Positions 42,984 to 52,327 of a stretch of DNA of 64,000 bases are shown in pieces. Made by a program: the position numbers and the translations under genes. Where the stretch lies: contig NZ_JBBMFT010000004.1 in assembly GCF_040095835.1 (NCBI RefSeq), positions 1 through 64,000 on the forward strand. The letters run 5' to 3'. The notes beneath the pieces are model-generated. The model worked only from the letters and a program-made list of their open reading frames with translations. It did no database searches and had not been told where the DNA came from. Origin of the DNA: Flavonifractor hominis. GTDB taxonomy: Bacteria > Bacillota > Clostridia > Oscillospirales > Oscillospiraceae. The first letter of the stretch is position 1; the number at the start of each line of letters is the position of its first letter.

Positions 42984-44018
42984 TCAACCCAGCAGGTGGC
43001 AGGCAGCCCAGTGGCCGGGCGCATGCTCCTTGAACTCGGGTGCAGCTTCTTTACACTTGTCAGTGGCATAGGGACACCGGGTATGGAACCGGCAGCCCGT
43101 AGGCGGATTCATGGGGGAGGGGATATCGCCTTCCAATACAATCCGCTGGCGGGAACGGCTTACCTCCGGATCGGGCACTGGTACGGCAGAGAGCAGTGTC
43201 TTGGTATAGGGATGGATGGGATTCTTATTCAGCTCATAGCTCTCGGCCAGCTCCACCAGGGAACCCAGATACATCACGCCGATGCGGTTGGAGATGTGAC
43301 GCACCACGGACAGGTCGTGGGCAATGAAGAGATACGTCAATCCCAGCTCCTGCTGCATATCCTCCAGCATATTAACCACCTGAGACTGGATGGATACGTC
43401 CAGTGCAGAGATGGGCTCGTCACAGACGATGAATTCAGGCCGTACCGCCAGGGCGCGGGCGATACCCACGCGCTGCTGCTGACCGCCAGAGAACTCGTGG
43501 GGATAGCGGTTGGCATGCTCGGTATTCAGACCCACCATGCTCAAAAGTTCCTTGATACGGTCGGTGCGGTCCTTCTTGTTGGGGCAGAGCTTATGGATAT
43601 CCAGCGCCTCGCCAATGATCTCGCCCACCGTCATACGGGGGTCCAGAGAGGCAGAGGGGTCCTGGAAAATGATCTGCATTTTCCGGCGATAGGGTAGCAT
43701 ATCCACTGCCTTGGGGCGGGGAACTTTCACCCGGACCATCTGGCCGCCGGCCTCCCGCTGCCAGGGATCTTTTCCCTCAAAAATAGGCTTGCCGTCATAG
43801 ACAATCTTGCCGGAAGTGGGGGCGTGCAGCTGCAGGATCGTACGGCCCAGAGTGGTCTTGCCGCAGCCAGACTCACCCACCAGGCCCAGAGTCTCGCCCC
43901 GCTTAATGAACAGGGACACATCCTCTACCGCCTGAACACCGGGCCCCTTGACACCTTTGACCGGGAAATACTTCTTCAGGTGGTCGACCTGAACGAGGAT
44001 ATCATTCTTCTCACTCAT
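42984..44018 (-). CDS. oppF: Oligopeptide ABC transporter, ATPase OppF
   Basis: 344 residues, overlapping oppD by 8 bases. Walker A GESGCGKTT, signature FSGGQQQRVGIARAL, Walker B EFIVCDEPISALD, and the C-terminal oligopeptide-ATPase extension with the Cys cluster CRFHTRCPY ... C, which in this family binds an iron-sulfur cluster. Confidence 0.96.
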   Translation of the reverse strand: MSEKNDILVQVDHLKKYFPVKGVKGPGVQAVEDVSLFIKRGETLGLVGESGCGKTTLGRTILQLHAPTSGKIVYDGKPIFEGKDPWQREAGGQMVRVKVPRPKAVDMLPYRRKMQIIFQDPSASLDPRMTVGEIIGEALDIHKLCPNKKDRTDRIKELLSMVGLNTEHANRYPHEFSGGQQQRVGIARALAVRPEFIVCDEPISALDVSIQSQVVNMLEDMQQELGLTYLFIAHDLSVVRHISNRIGVMYLGSLVELAESYELNKNPIHPYTKTLLSAVPVPDPEVSRSRQRIVLEGDIPSPMNPPTGCRFHTRCPYATDKCKEAAPEFKEHAPGHWAACHLLG

Positions 44019-45066
44019 GGTCGCTCACCTCCTGTTCCTTCTCCAGCTTGGGACCATTTTTCTGCTGCTGCATCTGCTCCTGCACCCGCAGCCAGCAGGC
44101 CGAGCGATGGCCCTCACCCAGCTCCACATAGGGGGGCATCTTCTGCAGGCAGATCTTCATGGCGTGTTCGCACCGGGGTGCGAAGGGGCAGCCTTCGGGG
44201 GGATTGAGCATATCTACGGGAGTACCCTCAATGGGGATCAGCCGCTCATAGCTCTCCGCGTCCACACGGGGCATGGAGCGCAGCAGGCCTATGGTATAGG
44301 GATGACCAGGCTTATAGAAGATGTCGTCCACAGGCCCCTGCTCTACCATCTTGCCGGCATACATGACGCTGACTTTATCGCAGATCTCAGCCACGACACC
44401 CAGGTTATGAGTAATGAAGATAATACCCATCTGGGTCTTCTTCTGCAGATCCTTCATCAGCTCCAGGATCTGGGCCTGAATGGTCACATCCAGAGCCGTG
44501 GTCGGTTCGTCGGCAATGAGCAGCTGGGGATGACAGATCAGGCCCATGGCGATCATGACACGCTGGCGCATACCGCCGGAGAGCTCATGCGGATACTGCT
44601 TCATCCGCTTGGCCACGTTGTTGATGCCCACCATCTCCAGCATTTCCATGGCCCGCTTGGCAGCCTCTTCCTTGCTAACCTTCTTGTCGTGAGCCTTCAA
44701 TGCCTCAATGAGCTGGTTGCCAATGGTGTATACAGGGTTCAGACAGGTCATGGGGTTCTGGAAAATCATGGCCACCTTGTTGCCTCGGAAGTCAATCATC
44801 TCTTCCTTGGACTTGGCCAGCACGTCCTCCCCCTCAAAGGTAATGGAGCCGCCGATGACCTTACCGGGAGACTGGAGCAGTCCAATGATGGAGTAGGCCT
44901 CCACGCTCTTGCCCGAGCCGGACTCACCCACGATACCCATGACCTCGCCGTAGTTCAAATCATAGCTGATGCCGCCCACTGCCTTGACTTCGCCAGCGGG
45001 GGTGAAGAAGGAGACATGCAGATCCTTGACTTCCAGCAGCTTGCCGCTTTTCTGGTTTTCTTCCAT
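44011..45066 (-). CDS. oppD: Oligopeptide ABC transporter, ATPase OppD
   Basis: 351 residues. Walker A GESGSGKSV, signature LSGGMRQRVMIAMGL, Walker B LLIADEPTTALD, C-terminal CPFAPRCEHAMKIC cluster. Partner of OppF. It lies 19 bases after oppC. Confidence 0.96.
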   Translation of the reverse strand: MEENQKSGKLLEVKDLHVSFFTPAGEVKAVGGISYDLNYGEVMGIVGESGSGKSVEAYSIIGLLQSPGKVIGGSITFEGEDVLAKSKEEMIDFRGNKVAMIFQNPMTCLNPVYTIGNQLIEALKAHDKKVSKEEAAKRAMEMLEMVGINNVAKRMKQYPHELSGGMRQRVMIAMGLICHPQLLIADEPTTALDVTIQAQILELMKDLQKKTQMGIIFITHNLGVVAEICDKVSVMYAGKMVEQGPVDDIFYKPGHPYTIGLLRSMPRVDAESYERLIPIEGTPVDMLNPPEGCPFAPRCEHAMKICLQKMPPYVELGEGHRSACWLRVQEQMQQQKNGPKLEKEQEVSDHE

Positions 45067-45085
45067 TGTAGTGTCTCCTCCTTTC

Positions 45086-46393
45086 TTATTTCTTCAGGCG
45101 CGGATCCAGCGCGTCGCGCAGACCGTCGCCGAACAGGTTCAGGGACAGGATCATCACACTCAGGATGATGGCCGGGATAAACAAACGGTAGGGGTAAGTG
45201 CTCAGGCCGCCCAGTGCATCCGAACACATGGAGCCCAGGCTGGTCAGAGGCGCGGACACGCCCACGCCCAGGAAGGACAGGAAGGACTCCAGGAAGATGG
45301 CGGAGGGAATCTGCAGGAACGTAGTGGTCACGATCTGACCCACGCAGTTGGGCAGCAGGTGGCGCTTGATAATACGCCCGCCCTTGGCGCCCAGCGCCCG
45401 GGCTGCGGTGACATATTCCTGCTGCTTGAGCTGAAGGATCTGGCCGCGGATGATACGGGACATGGTAACCCAGTACAGCAGGCCGAACGCGATAAACATA
45501 GAGATCAGGTTCGGGCCAAGAATGGTCACCAGGTTCTGCAGTATCCCGTCACCTGAGTTCTGGAATTCAGACAGCCCTTCCTTCAGGGTAGCCGACAGCA
45601 ACAGGATGACCAGCACCTCGGGAATGGAGTAGATCAATTCCACAATACGCTGCATAACCGCGTCCACCTTGCCGCCAAAATAGCCGGAGATGGAGCCGTA
45701 CAGGGCACCGATAATAAGCACCAGAACCGCCGCGCACACGCCCACGATCATGGACACGCGGGCGCCCATCATGGTACGCACCATGATGTCACGGCCAAAT
45801 TTATCCGTGCCAAACAGATGGGGGAACACGTCCTCCCCGTTGGCCTTGGCCTGCAGCTCAGCATTGGAATAGCCGCCCAGCTTGGCGTGGATACCCAGTT
45901 CCTTGCGCAGGCTGTCCACATCGCTGTTTCCGCTGTTGGCCTTGGCTGCGGCGCGGATCTTGGCTTCTTCCACGCGGGAGAGGGTCTCGCCATTGGCCTC
46001 CGCCTCGGCCCGGGCCTGCTCCACTGCTTCATCAGGCGTCATCTGCGCCTCGGCCAGCTTCTCCTGATCCTCCAGAGAATAATGCCAGGGGTCCAGATTC
46101 TCTGCACCACGGATCTGCTGGTCATAGCCATAGGGCACCACCAGGGGGCCCACAAAGGCAAATATCGCAATGAGGATGATGATGAACATGGCCACCATGG
46201 CCACTTTGTTCTTGCGCAGACGCCGCCAGGCATCTTTCCAGTAGGAAACGCTCTTGCGATCCTGGATAAAGTTCTCCCGCTCCTGACTGGTGGCGGGGTC
46301 AAATGCGTTTTCGGGCAAATTGTTCCAATCCAGAATGTCGTCAATCTGAGGCTGGAGAGAGCCGAAGGTACGCTTCATTTTCTTTTCGGCCAT
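45086..46393 (-). CDS. oppC: Oligopeptide ABC transporter, permease OppC with extra-long external loop
   Basis: 435 residues, against about 300 for typical OppC. After the first membrane helix (about 64-82) and PYGYDQQIRGAENLDPW there is an added Ala/Glu/Lys-rich, mostly helical segment (about 103-188, with QARAEAEANGETLSRVEEAK) before the usual FGTDKFGRDIMVRTMMGARVS. The rest is standard: five further helices and EAA loop TAARALGAKGGRIIKRHLLPN. The insert should lie outside the membrane, where OppA docks. Confidence 0.94.
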   Translation of the reverse strand: MAEKKMKRTFGSLQPQIDDILDWNNLPENAFDPATSQERENFIQDRKSVSYWKDAWRRLRKNKVAMVAMFIIILIAIFAFVGPLVVPYGYDQQIRGAENLDPWHYSLEDQEKLAEAQMTPDEAVEQARAEAEANGETLSRVEEAKIRAAAKANSGNSDVDSLRKELGIHAKLGGYSNAELQAKANGEDVFPHLFGTDKFGRDIMVRTMMGARVSMIVGVCAAVLVLIIGALYGSISGYFGGKVDAVMQRIVELIYSIPEVLVILLLSATLKEGLSEFQNSGDGILQNLVTILGPNLISMFIAFGLLYWVTMSRIIRGQILQLKQQEYVTAARALGAKGGRIIKRHLLPNCVGQIVTTTFLQIPSAIFLESFLSFLGVGVSAPLTSLGSMCSDALGGLSTYPYRLFIPAIILSVMILSLNLFGDGLRDALDPRLKK

Positions 46394-46396
46394 CGG

Positions 46397-47338
46397 TCAG
46401 TTTCCTCCCTTCGACAGATTGATGCGCGGATCGACCAGCTTATAGGCCAGGTCCACCAGGAGGTTCATAATGATGATGAACGCCGCCAGGAAAATCGTGG
46501 TACCCATAATCAGCGGGTAGTCGCGGTTCTGGATGGACTGCACAAAGTAGCGGCCCAGGCCGGGGATAGAGAAGACCTTCTCCACCACAAAGCCGCCGCA
46601 CAGAGTAAAGGCGATCTGGGGACCCAGATAGGTGATGACGGGAATCAATGCATTGCGCAGGGCGTGCTTGAAGATAATCTTCTTATTCTTCAGGCCCTTG
46701 GCGCGAGCCGTCTTGATGTACTCCTGATTGATGGAGTCCAACATGGCTGTACGAGTCTGGCGGGACAAATAACACATCGGATAGAATCCCAGGGAAGCAC
46801 AGGGCAAAATATAGCTCTTCCATGTGCCGTCAAACATCGTCGGGAATATCTTGATCCCTTCAATGCCGCCGGTCAAGGTATGCAACAATATGGTTGCCAC
46901 CACGAATCCCGGCATGGAAATACCAATGGTGCAGATAACCCGCAACAAGCTGTCCACCCAGGTTCCTCGCTTATAGGCAGCCAGACATCCCAACGGGACA
47001 CCTACCAGCACAGCCCAGACGATGGCAATGATGCCCACCTTGGCGGAGACAGGGAACATCTCGGTAATGATATCCAGCACCGGACGGTTCTTCTGCATCT
47101 TGATAGACACACCCAGGTCACCCTGGAGCAGATTGCCCAGATACTTGCCCAACTGTACCACCAGCGGCTGATCCAGGCCATACTTTTCATTCAGAGCATC
47201 AATGGTAGCCTGAGAAGGAGTCTTTTCAGACAGCCACGGGTTGCCCGGAATGGCGTGCATGAGGAAAAAAGTGATGCAGGCGACCACAAATAGCGTCAGT
47301 ACCGCCATGAGCACTCTTTTCAAGGTATATTTTGCCAT
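46397..47338 (-). CDS. oppB: Oligopeptide ABC transporter, permease OppB
   Basis: 313 residues from ATG at 47338 (TAGGAAG upstream); the longer frame to 47506 crosses the promoter. MAKYTLKRVLMAVLTLFVV, HAIPGNPW, LDQPLVVQLGKYLGNLLQGDLGVS and EAA loop TARAKGLKNKKIIFKHALRNA. First gene of oppBCDF, starting 3 bases before oppC. Confidence 0.96.
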   Translation of the reverse strand: MAKYTLKRVLMAVLTLFVVACITFFLMHAIPGNPWLSEKTPSQATIDALNEKYGLDQPLVVQLGKYLGNLLQGDLGVSIKMQKNRPVLDIITEMFPVSAKVGIIAIVWAVLVGVPLGCLAAYKRGTWVDSLLRVICTIGISMPGFVVATILLHTLTGGIEGIKIFPTMFDGTWKSYILPCASLGFYPMCYLSRQTRTAMLDSINQEYIKTARAKGLKNKKIIFKHALRNALIPVITYLGPQIAFTLCGGFVVEKVFSIPGLGRYFVQSIQNRDYPLIMGTTIFLAAFIIIMNLLVDLAYKLVDPRINLSKGGN

Positions 47339-47402
47339 TTTTTCACTTCCTATACCAATCTCTGTTCGTTCAATGCATTTGTCCCATCTTAAACGTTTTT
47401 TT

Positions 47403-47431
47403 ATTTTACCGTAAAAGCCGCTTTGCGTCAA
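47403..47431 (-). promoter_or_regulatory. Promoter of oppBCDF
   Basis: TTGACG (47431-47426), 17-base spacer, TAAAAT (47408-47403), leader about 60 bases. The rest of the intergenic stretch up to 47698 is AT-rich and holds no supported gene. Confidence 0.7.
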
Positions 47432-47698
47432 GAGTGAAGGGGTGTGAATTTGATGGAATTCTGTGTCGTCCTTGCACTTGTCTTTCATATAAGGACATTT
47501 TTCCACTGCTTTGTCCGTTCAATATTTCGGATTTAGTTGCTTATTTTCCCTGTTTCCCTCCCTTTTTGTTACTTTTTTCTGCTAGTGTATTAAAGTATTT
47601 TTACATATATTCGCAACATATTGCATAATATTCATGGTCAGTTAAAATTTTTTCGTTTTCCGTTTGAAATTTTTGAGTCGCCGAGTTGCAAAAATGCC

Positions 47699-47722
47699 GG
47701 CCCACTCCAGACGGAGTGGGCC
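47699..47722 (-). terminator. Terminator after the GNAT gene
   Basis: 10-bp stem (47699-47708 with 47713-47722) followed on the minus strand by GGCATTTTTGC. Confidence 0.88.
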
Positions 47723-47728
47723 AGCCAT

Positions 47729-48607
47729 TCAGTCAAAACCAAGCCCCATATAGCCATGAAGATTCTGCTGCCATAGCTGCTGAAATTCGGGACGGTACCA
47801 TTTTATCATGGCAAACGGCTGCAGATAGCTGCCCTTTAGTCCCTCCCAGGCTGCAGGAGTACGTACATGGCAACGGACGGCAGGCAGCGCGCAGGCCAGT
47901 GCAGCAAGGCCCGCACTCATCTGCTCAGGCGGAAGGAGCAGTTCTTTGAACAGGAGGCTTTCCTCATCCACATACTCCGCCGCGGCACAGCCTACCGCAC
48001 CGCCGGCTTCCACCCGGTAGAGACCGCCGCCGCTCAACCGTCCCAGCCCCTGCTGATAGCGGATGAGCTCCTCTCCATAGCGGATGTGGGGCACCCCCTC
48101 CAGCAGCCGCTCCCGTATGGCGTTGTACTCCTCCGCCTCCACCGGCCGTACCTGGTCTCCCGGTGCGGCAGGGGGGCATCCATCCCGCAGCAGTTCGGTC
48201 TCCCGCATGGAGAAGCCGGAGGTAAAGCCCACTGTGGCAAAAAATTTGAACAGGCTTGGCTGGGCCGGCACGGTGGTAACGCAGTCCGCTCCCCGTGCCC
48301 GCAGATGAAAATCAGCGTAGTGCAGCAGCTGCCGGCCAAACCCATGGCTGCGGAAGGCCGGATCAGTGGCCAAAGCATAGATGTATCCGGCCTGTGCGGC
48401 CTCGCCTCCGGGCAGCACTACCTCCTGAGGCAGCAACGCCAGCATGGAGGCAAGCTGTCCCTCCTCCAGCAGCAGGAGCATATTCTCCGGCTGACCGCAG
48501 CAGCGGTAGAACCAGTCGATATATTTCTCCTCGTCACCAAAAGCCAGCTTCCACAGGCGTTTTTGGGCCGGGATCTCCTCCGGACGGGATGGGCGGATCT
48601 CTACCAT
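47729..48607 (-). CDS. GNAT-family acetyltransferase
   Basis: 292 residues, ATG at 48607 after AAAAGGAGG. N-terminal GNAT fold with acetyl-CoA loop DPAFRSHGFGRQLLHYAD (about 82-99) and a C-terminal second half of about 130 residues. It lies 43 bases after the DUF2156 gene and may be cotranscribed. Substrate unknown. Confidence 0.88.
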   Translation of the reverse strand: MVEIRPSRPEEIPAQKRLWKLAFGDEEKYIDWFYRCCGQPENMLLLLEEGQLASMLALLPQEVVLPGGEAAQAGYIYALATDPAFRSHGFGRQLLHYADFHLRARGADCVTTVPAQPSLFKFFATVGFTSGFSMRETELLRDGCPPAAPGDQVRPVEAEEYNAIRERLLEGVPHIRYGEELIRYQQGLGRLSGGGLYRVEAGGAVGCAAAEYVDEESLLFKELLLPPEQMSAGLAALACALPAVRCHVRTPAAWEGLKGSYLQPFAMIKWYRPEFQQLWQQNLHGYMGLGFD

Positions 48608-48650
48608 CGGTCTGTACCTCCTTTTCTTTACGTGCGCTTGGATGGGCAGC

Positions 48651-49562
48651 TTATTTCATGACCGCCGTAAATTTTTCCACCATAGCATCAGGATAATAGG
48701 ATAGCTTCGCCTTGCGCAGCCCCTCCACTCCCATGTCGTCCTCCCGGTTGAGGTAGCGGACCTCGGGATGGTGGGCGCGGACCCAGCGGGCAAACTCCCG
48801 GTTAATCATGGCGTAAGCGCCCTGCAGCTCACCATAGGCTTTTTCAAAGTGCACATCATAGGTATCACGGGAGAGCCGGTCCCCCATGGTAAAGGCCACC
48901 ACCTCGCCGTATACCCGGATGAGGCCGCCCTCCAGCCCCAGCTGGTCATAGTGCTCCATCGCCGTGCGCAGGGCGATTCCCTCGTCTCCCAGGTCCCGCT
49001 CCTCGGCATCTCCCTCTCGCTGGAGGGAACGGCGATACCACTCCCGGTCCATTTCCAGACACTCCGGCAGGCTTTCCCGGGTGATGGGCTCATAGACCCA
49101 GGTGGGGTTGTTCTCAATGAAGCGGTTAATATGATTGCGCTTGGCATGGAGCTTTTTCCCTCCCAGATCGGCCAGCCGGTCGATCTCGTAGAGATAATCA
49201 AAACCGTCCCGGTCAGGAAAGTAATCAAATTCCCCTGGGAAAAATTCCTCCAGTTCCGCCATCTGAGGCCGGGTCAGACATACCAGACGCAGGGGCTGCC
49301 CCCGACGGGCGGCATCCTCCTGCAGGGCACGCACCACGCCGGCAATGTCCCCCGAGCCTGCGGGGTACATATAACTGCACCCCACTCGGCCACACAGGTG
49401 TGTCACCAGGAAATCGCCCACCCGGCCGATTTCAATGCCGTAGGCTTTCTCCCACACATACAGATTGGTAAAATTATAATCGCACCCCCGGTAATTGCCC
49501 CGGGCAAGCAGCTCGTCCACCCAGGCCTTGTCCACCGGGGCGGGGGTTTGAAAATCGATCAT
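48651..49562 (-). CDS. DUF2156 protein (phosphatidylglycerol lysyltransferase C-terminal-like)
   Basis: 303 residues, ATG at 49562 after AAGGAGA. Double-GNAT-like fold with NYNFTNLYVW-type opening (CDYNFTNLYVWEKAYGIEI), KLHAKRNHINRFIENNPTW and YLNREDDMGVEGLRKAKLSYYP at the end, characteristic of soluble DUF2156 proteins. The family fold transfers aminoacyl groups from tRNA in MprF; the small soluble members have no settled substrate. No membrane domain is present. Confidence 0.88.
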   Translation of the reverse strand: MIDFQTPAPVDKAWVDELLARGNYRGCDYNFTNLYVWEKAYGIEIGRVGDFLVTHLCGRVGCSYMYPAGSGDIAGVVRALQEDAARRGQPLRLVCLTRPQMAELEEFFPGEFDYFPDRDGFDYLYEIDRLADLGGKKLHAKRNHINRFIENNPTWVYEPITRESLPECLEMDREWYRRSLQREGDAEERDLGDEGIALRTAMEHYDQLGLEGGLIRVYGEVVAFTMGDRLSRDTYDVHFEKAYGELQGAYAMINREFARWVRAHHPEVRYLNREDDMGVEGLRKAKLSYYPDAMVEKFTAVMK

Positions 49563-49636
49563 GCAGGTCTCGTCTCCTTACCATTTCCTAGTATGGCGAC
49601 ATGATATCATGCTCATACACAAATGGCAAGAAAAAA

Positions 49637-49667
49637 GCGGGCGCCCCGGAGGGCGCCCGCTTTTTTT
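49637..49667. terminator. Terminator between PspC and DUF2156 genes
   Basis: Perfect 10-bp GC stem (49637-49646 with 49651-49660) flanked by six A and seven T, so functional in both directions. The PspC stop is at 49670. Confidence 0.92.
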
Positions 49668-49669
49668 CT

Positions 49670-49882
49670 TTAATAGCCGGGGTATACATCGCTTTTCTTC
49701 GGCAGGATGCAGGCGGCAATGATATATAGGATAAAGCCCACCCCAACGGAAAACAGGGTGACCGCCGCCCACAGCAGACGGACTACACTGGGGTCCAGAT
49801 TAAAATACTCGGCGATGCCGCCGCAGACTCCCGCCAGCTTGGCCCCCTGCTCCACACGGTACAGGCGCTTGATCTCATTCAT
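49670..49882 (-). CDS. PspC-domain small membrane protein
   Basis: 70 residues from ATG at 49882 (GGAGGGACAGCG upstream). KRLYRVEQGAKLAGVCGGIAEYFNLDPSVVRLLW is divided here as the PspC hallmark (GVCGGIAEY, DPSVVRLLW) followed by a membrane segment (VGVGFILYIIAACILP). PspC members act in envelope stress; here it stands alone. Confidence 0.9.
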   Translation of the reverse strand: MNEIKRLYRVEQGAKLAGVCGGIAEYFNLDPSVVRLLWAAVTLFSVGVGFILYIIAACILPKKSDVYPGY

Positions 49883-49972
49883 CGCTGTCCCTCCTTTTTG
49901 ATCCTGGAGACAGTATGCCATACATCCCCTCAAAAAGTCCTTACAGCTTCCTTAAAATCCGATGAAAATCGT

Positions 49973-51157
49973 TCAGCCCTTGTCCTCCACCAGCATGAGG
50001 CAGCCGTCCTGGTCGTACTTGAGCCGCTGGACCTCTGCGCGGGTATTGCGGATGATCTCGTCCATACGGATGCTCTCGGTAACTGTGGCAATAAAGGTAT
50101 AGGCCACGCCATGGCGTTTGGCCCGGCCGGTGCGGCCAATGCGGTGGGTGTAGTTTTCCAGTTCGTCGGGCACGTCGTAGTTAAACACCACATCCACATC
50201 GTCGATGTCCAGTCCCCGGGCAGCCACATCGGTGGCCACCAGCACCCGCAGCTCTCCCTGCTTGAATTTCTCCAGGGTCTTTTCCCGCACCCGCTGCTGG
50301 ATGTCGCCGTGGATGGCCTGGCAGGAGATGCCCCGCATCTGCAGCAGCCCGGCCAGCCGGTCGGTCATCAGCTTGGTGTTGCAAAAGGCAATGGCACGCT
50401 CGTATCCGCCGTGCTCCAGCAGGGCCACCAGGGTGTCCAGCTTCTGCTCGCGCCCGTCCAGGTCAATGCGGTACTGGGTGATGTCGGGCTTGGACTCCTC
50501 CACCGGGCGGACGGTGATCTCCACCGGGTCCCGCTGGTACACCCAGGAGATGTCCATCACCTCCCGGCTGATGGTGGCCGAGAACATGCCCAGGTTGCGC
50601 CGGTGCTTGAGCTGGTCCAGGATACGGGTCACGTCCCGCACAAAGCCCATGTCCAGCATCCGGTCGGCCTCATCCAATACCACGGTCTCCACCTTGTCCA
50701 AACGGACGGTGCGCCGCTTCATATGATCCATCAGCCGCCCGGGGGTGGCCACCACGATCTGGGGCTTTTTCTTCAGGGTGTTGATCTGCTTGTCGATGGG
50801 GGCCCCGCCGTAGAGGCAGACGGTGCGCACCCCTTCTTTAAATTCACACAGATCCCGCAGTTCCTCCTGGATCTGCACCGCCAGCTCCCGTGTGGGAGCC
50901 AGTACCAGCGCCTGCACATCGCTGCTCTGCGGATCCACATGTTCCACCATGGGGATGCCGAAGGCAAAGGTCTTGCCGGTACCGGTGGGGGCCTTGGCAA
51001 TGACGTCCTTCCACTGCATGAAGTAGGGGATGGCCCCGGCCTGCACCGGAGTAGCACGCACATAGCCCTTCTTCTCGATGGCCTTCATCACCGCGGGGGA
51101 CAGGCCCAGTTCGGCGTAGTTGACGATCTCGTTGACCTGCTCGCCGTTGATTTCCAT
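49973..51157 (-). CDS. DEAD-box RNA helicase
   Basis: 394 residues from ATG at 51157; the frame stays open further upstream but that part overlaps a structured leader. Q-motif region near TPVQAGAIP, motif I APTGTGKT (K62), PTREL, VLDEADRML, FSATI, and the second RecA domain with ARGLDIDDVD and HRIGRTGR. Short tail, so a minimal helicase of the CshA/DbpA type used in ribosome assembly or RNA turnover. Confidence 0.95.
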   Translation of the reverse strand: MEINGEQVNEIVNYAELGLSPAVMKAIEKKGYVRATPVQAGAIPYFMQWKDVIAKAPTGTGKTFAFGIPMVEHVDPQSSDVQALVLAPTRELAVQIQEELRDLCEFKEGVRTVCLYGGAPIDKQINTLKKKPQIVVATPGRLMDHMKRRTVRLDKVETVVLDEADRMLDMGFVRDVTRILDQLKHRRNLGMFSATISREVMDISWVYQRDPVEITVRPVEESKPDITQYRIDLDGREQKLDTLVALLEHGGYERAIAFCNTKLMTDRLAGLLQMRGISCQAIHGDIQQRVREKTLEKFKQGELRVLVATDVAARGLDIDDVDVVFNYDVPDELENYTHRIGRTGRAKRHGVAYTFIATVTESIRMDEIIRNTRAEVQRLKYDQDGCLMLVEDKG

Positions 51158-51233
51158 GGGTACAAAACTTCCTTTCCGTTTCAATCTGCCTGATTCAAGG
51201 TCCCCACAGGCAGCGAAACTCCCTTTCGTACCC
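51158..51233 (-). promoter_or_regulatory. Structured 5' leader of the DEAD-box helicase
   Basis: Nested inverted repeats end exactly at the start codon: GGGTAC (51233-51228) with GTACCC (51163-51158), enclosing TGCCTG (51212-51207) with CAGGCA (51192-51187) and a GAAA/TTTC stem. The ribosome site GGAAAGGAAG lies inside the outer pair. Further upstream to 51307 are more GC inverted repeats (GCCGGG/CCCGGC). It looks like a translation-control element or a dispersed repeat. Confidence 0.5.
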
Positions 51234-51307
51234 AGACGCCCTCCTCCCTTCGGGGGCGCGACCTCAAATCCAACTGCCGGGCGGACCCGGCCTGTTTTGC
51301 GCAACTA

Positions 51308-52165
51308 CTATATCATAGCCCGCCCCGATGCGCAAGCCTGTCCCTCCCGCCGGAACACGTGGATACGAAACGCCGCCTTTACCCGCAGCCCGTCCAGACC
51401 GGCCAGCCGCTGCGCCCCCTCCCGGGGGGTCTTCCAGTAATAGGGAGTCATCTGGAACAGGTCGGCCAGGTCGGCCCCGGGCACCTCCATCCAGTGTTCC
51501 ACCGGCACCACATCCTCATAGACAAACCCCTCGTAGGGGATCTCCTGCTCCTGGTTGGGATAGGGGGTGTCGTAGAGCACCTGCTTGAGCTGCCACAGGT
51601 GGTCAGCCGCCGGCACTACATAGAAAAACCATCCGCCGGGGCGCAGCACCCGCCGAAACTCCTCCAGCGCCAGGGGAGAAAAGCAGTTGAGCAGCAGATC
51701 GATGCTCCCGTCCGCCACCGGCAGGTGATAGGCCGAGGCCACAGCGAACTCCCCGTGGGGGATACGCCGGGCCGCCAGACGTACCGAGGGCTTGGACAAA
51801 TCAATGCCTGCCAGGCGGGGCTCCCGCCCGGCTACTCCCAGCGCCCCCCAGAGCCCGGCGGTGTAATATCCCTCGCCGCAGCCCGAGTCCAGCAGGGCCG
51901 CCCCCGGCCCCACCCGTTCCAGGGCAAGCCGGCACAGGGCCTGCCGCAGCGGCGCATAGTAGCCTTTGTCCAGAAAGCGGTTGCGGGCCGCCACCATCCC
52001 CTTGTCATCGCCGGGCGCTTTGGAATGCTTGCGGTTGGCGGGCAGCAGATGGACATACCCCTCCCGGGCAATATCAAAGCAGTGCCCGTTGGGGCAGGTG
52101 TAGGCGCTCTGGCCCCGCTCCAGAGGCGCGGCGCAGAGGGGACAGCAAAACAGACTCATGCTCAT
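51308..52165 (-). CDS. RlmA-like 23S rRNA (guanine-N1)-methyltransferase
   Basis: 285 residues; ATG at 52165, with a second ATG at 52159 at better distance from AAAGGACG. N-terminal zinc ribbon (CPLC ... CPNGHCFD, about 8-31) then HLLP ... PGDDKGMVAARNRFLDKGYY, the RlmA signature; SAM-binding motif LLDSGCGEGYYTAGL and LNCFSPLA. Methylates G745 or G748 of 23S rRNA in characterised relatives; which one applies here is unknown. RlmAII members influence macrolide sensitivity. Confidence 0.9.
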   Translation of the reverse strand: MSMSLFCCPLCAAPLERGQSAYTCPNGHCFDIAREGYVHLLPANRKHSKAPGDDKGMVAARNRFLDKGYYAPLRQALCRLALERVGPGAALLDSGCGEGYYTAGLWGALGVAGREPRLAGIDLSKPSVRLAARRIPHGEFAVASAYHLPVADGSIDLLLNCFSPLALEEFRRVLRPGGWFFYVVPAADHLWQLKQVLYDTPYPNQEQEIPYEGFVYEDVVPVEHWMEVPGADLADLFQMTPYYWKTPREGAQRLAGLDGLRVKAAFRIHVFRREGQACASGRAMI

Positions 52166-52327
52166 CCCGTCCTTTCCTGTGTATTTGTTTTATCATACCG
52201 CACCCCGTCTCCGGAAACAAGCCCCGGACATTTCGGGCTGCAACTCGTCCATTTTTCTCTAGGCGCGCCGGTGGATTTATGATATAATGCCGTGCGTATA
52301 ATGATTATCCGCTAGAAGGAGTACGAC
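52166..52327. other. Divergent intergenic region before the ABC-F gene
   Basis: 162 bases with a TATAAT on the plus strand near 52282-52287 but no good -35, then AGAAGGAG before the ABC-F ATG. No gene seen. Confidence 0.4.

Noticed and set aside
50773..51304. Longer N-terminus for the DEAD-box helicase
   Set aside because: The extra 49 residues (including GTKGSFAACGDLESGRL) are low-complexity and coincide with inverted repeats, whereas the ATG at 51157 gives a normal helicase start.
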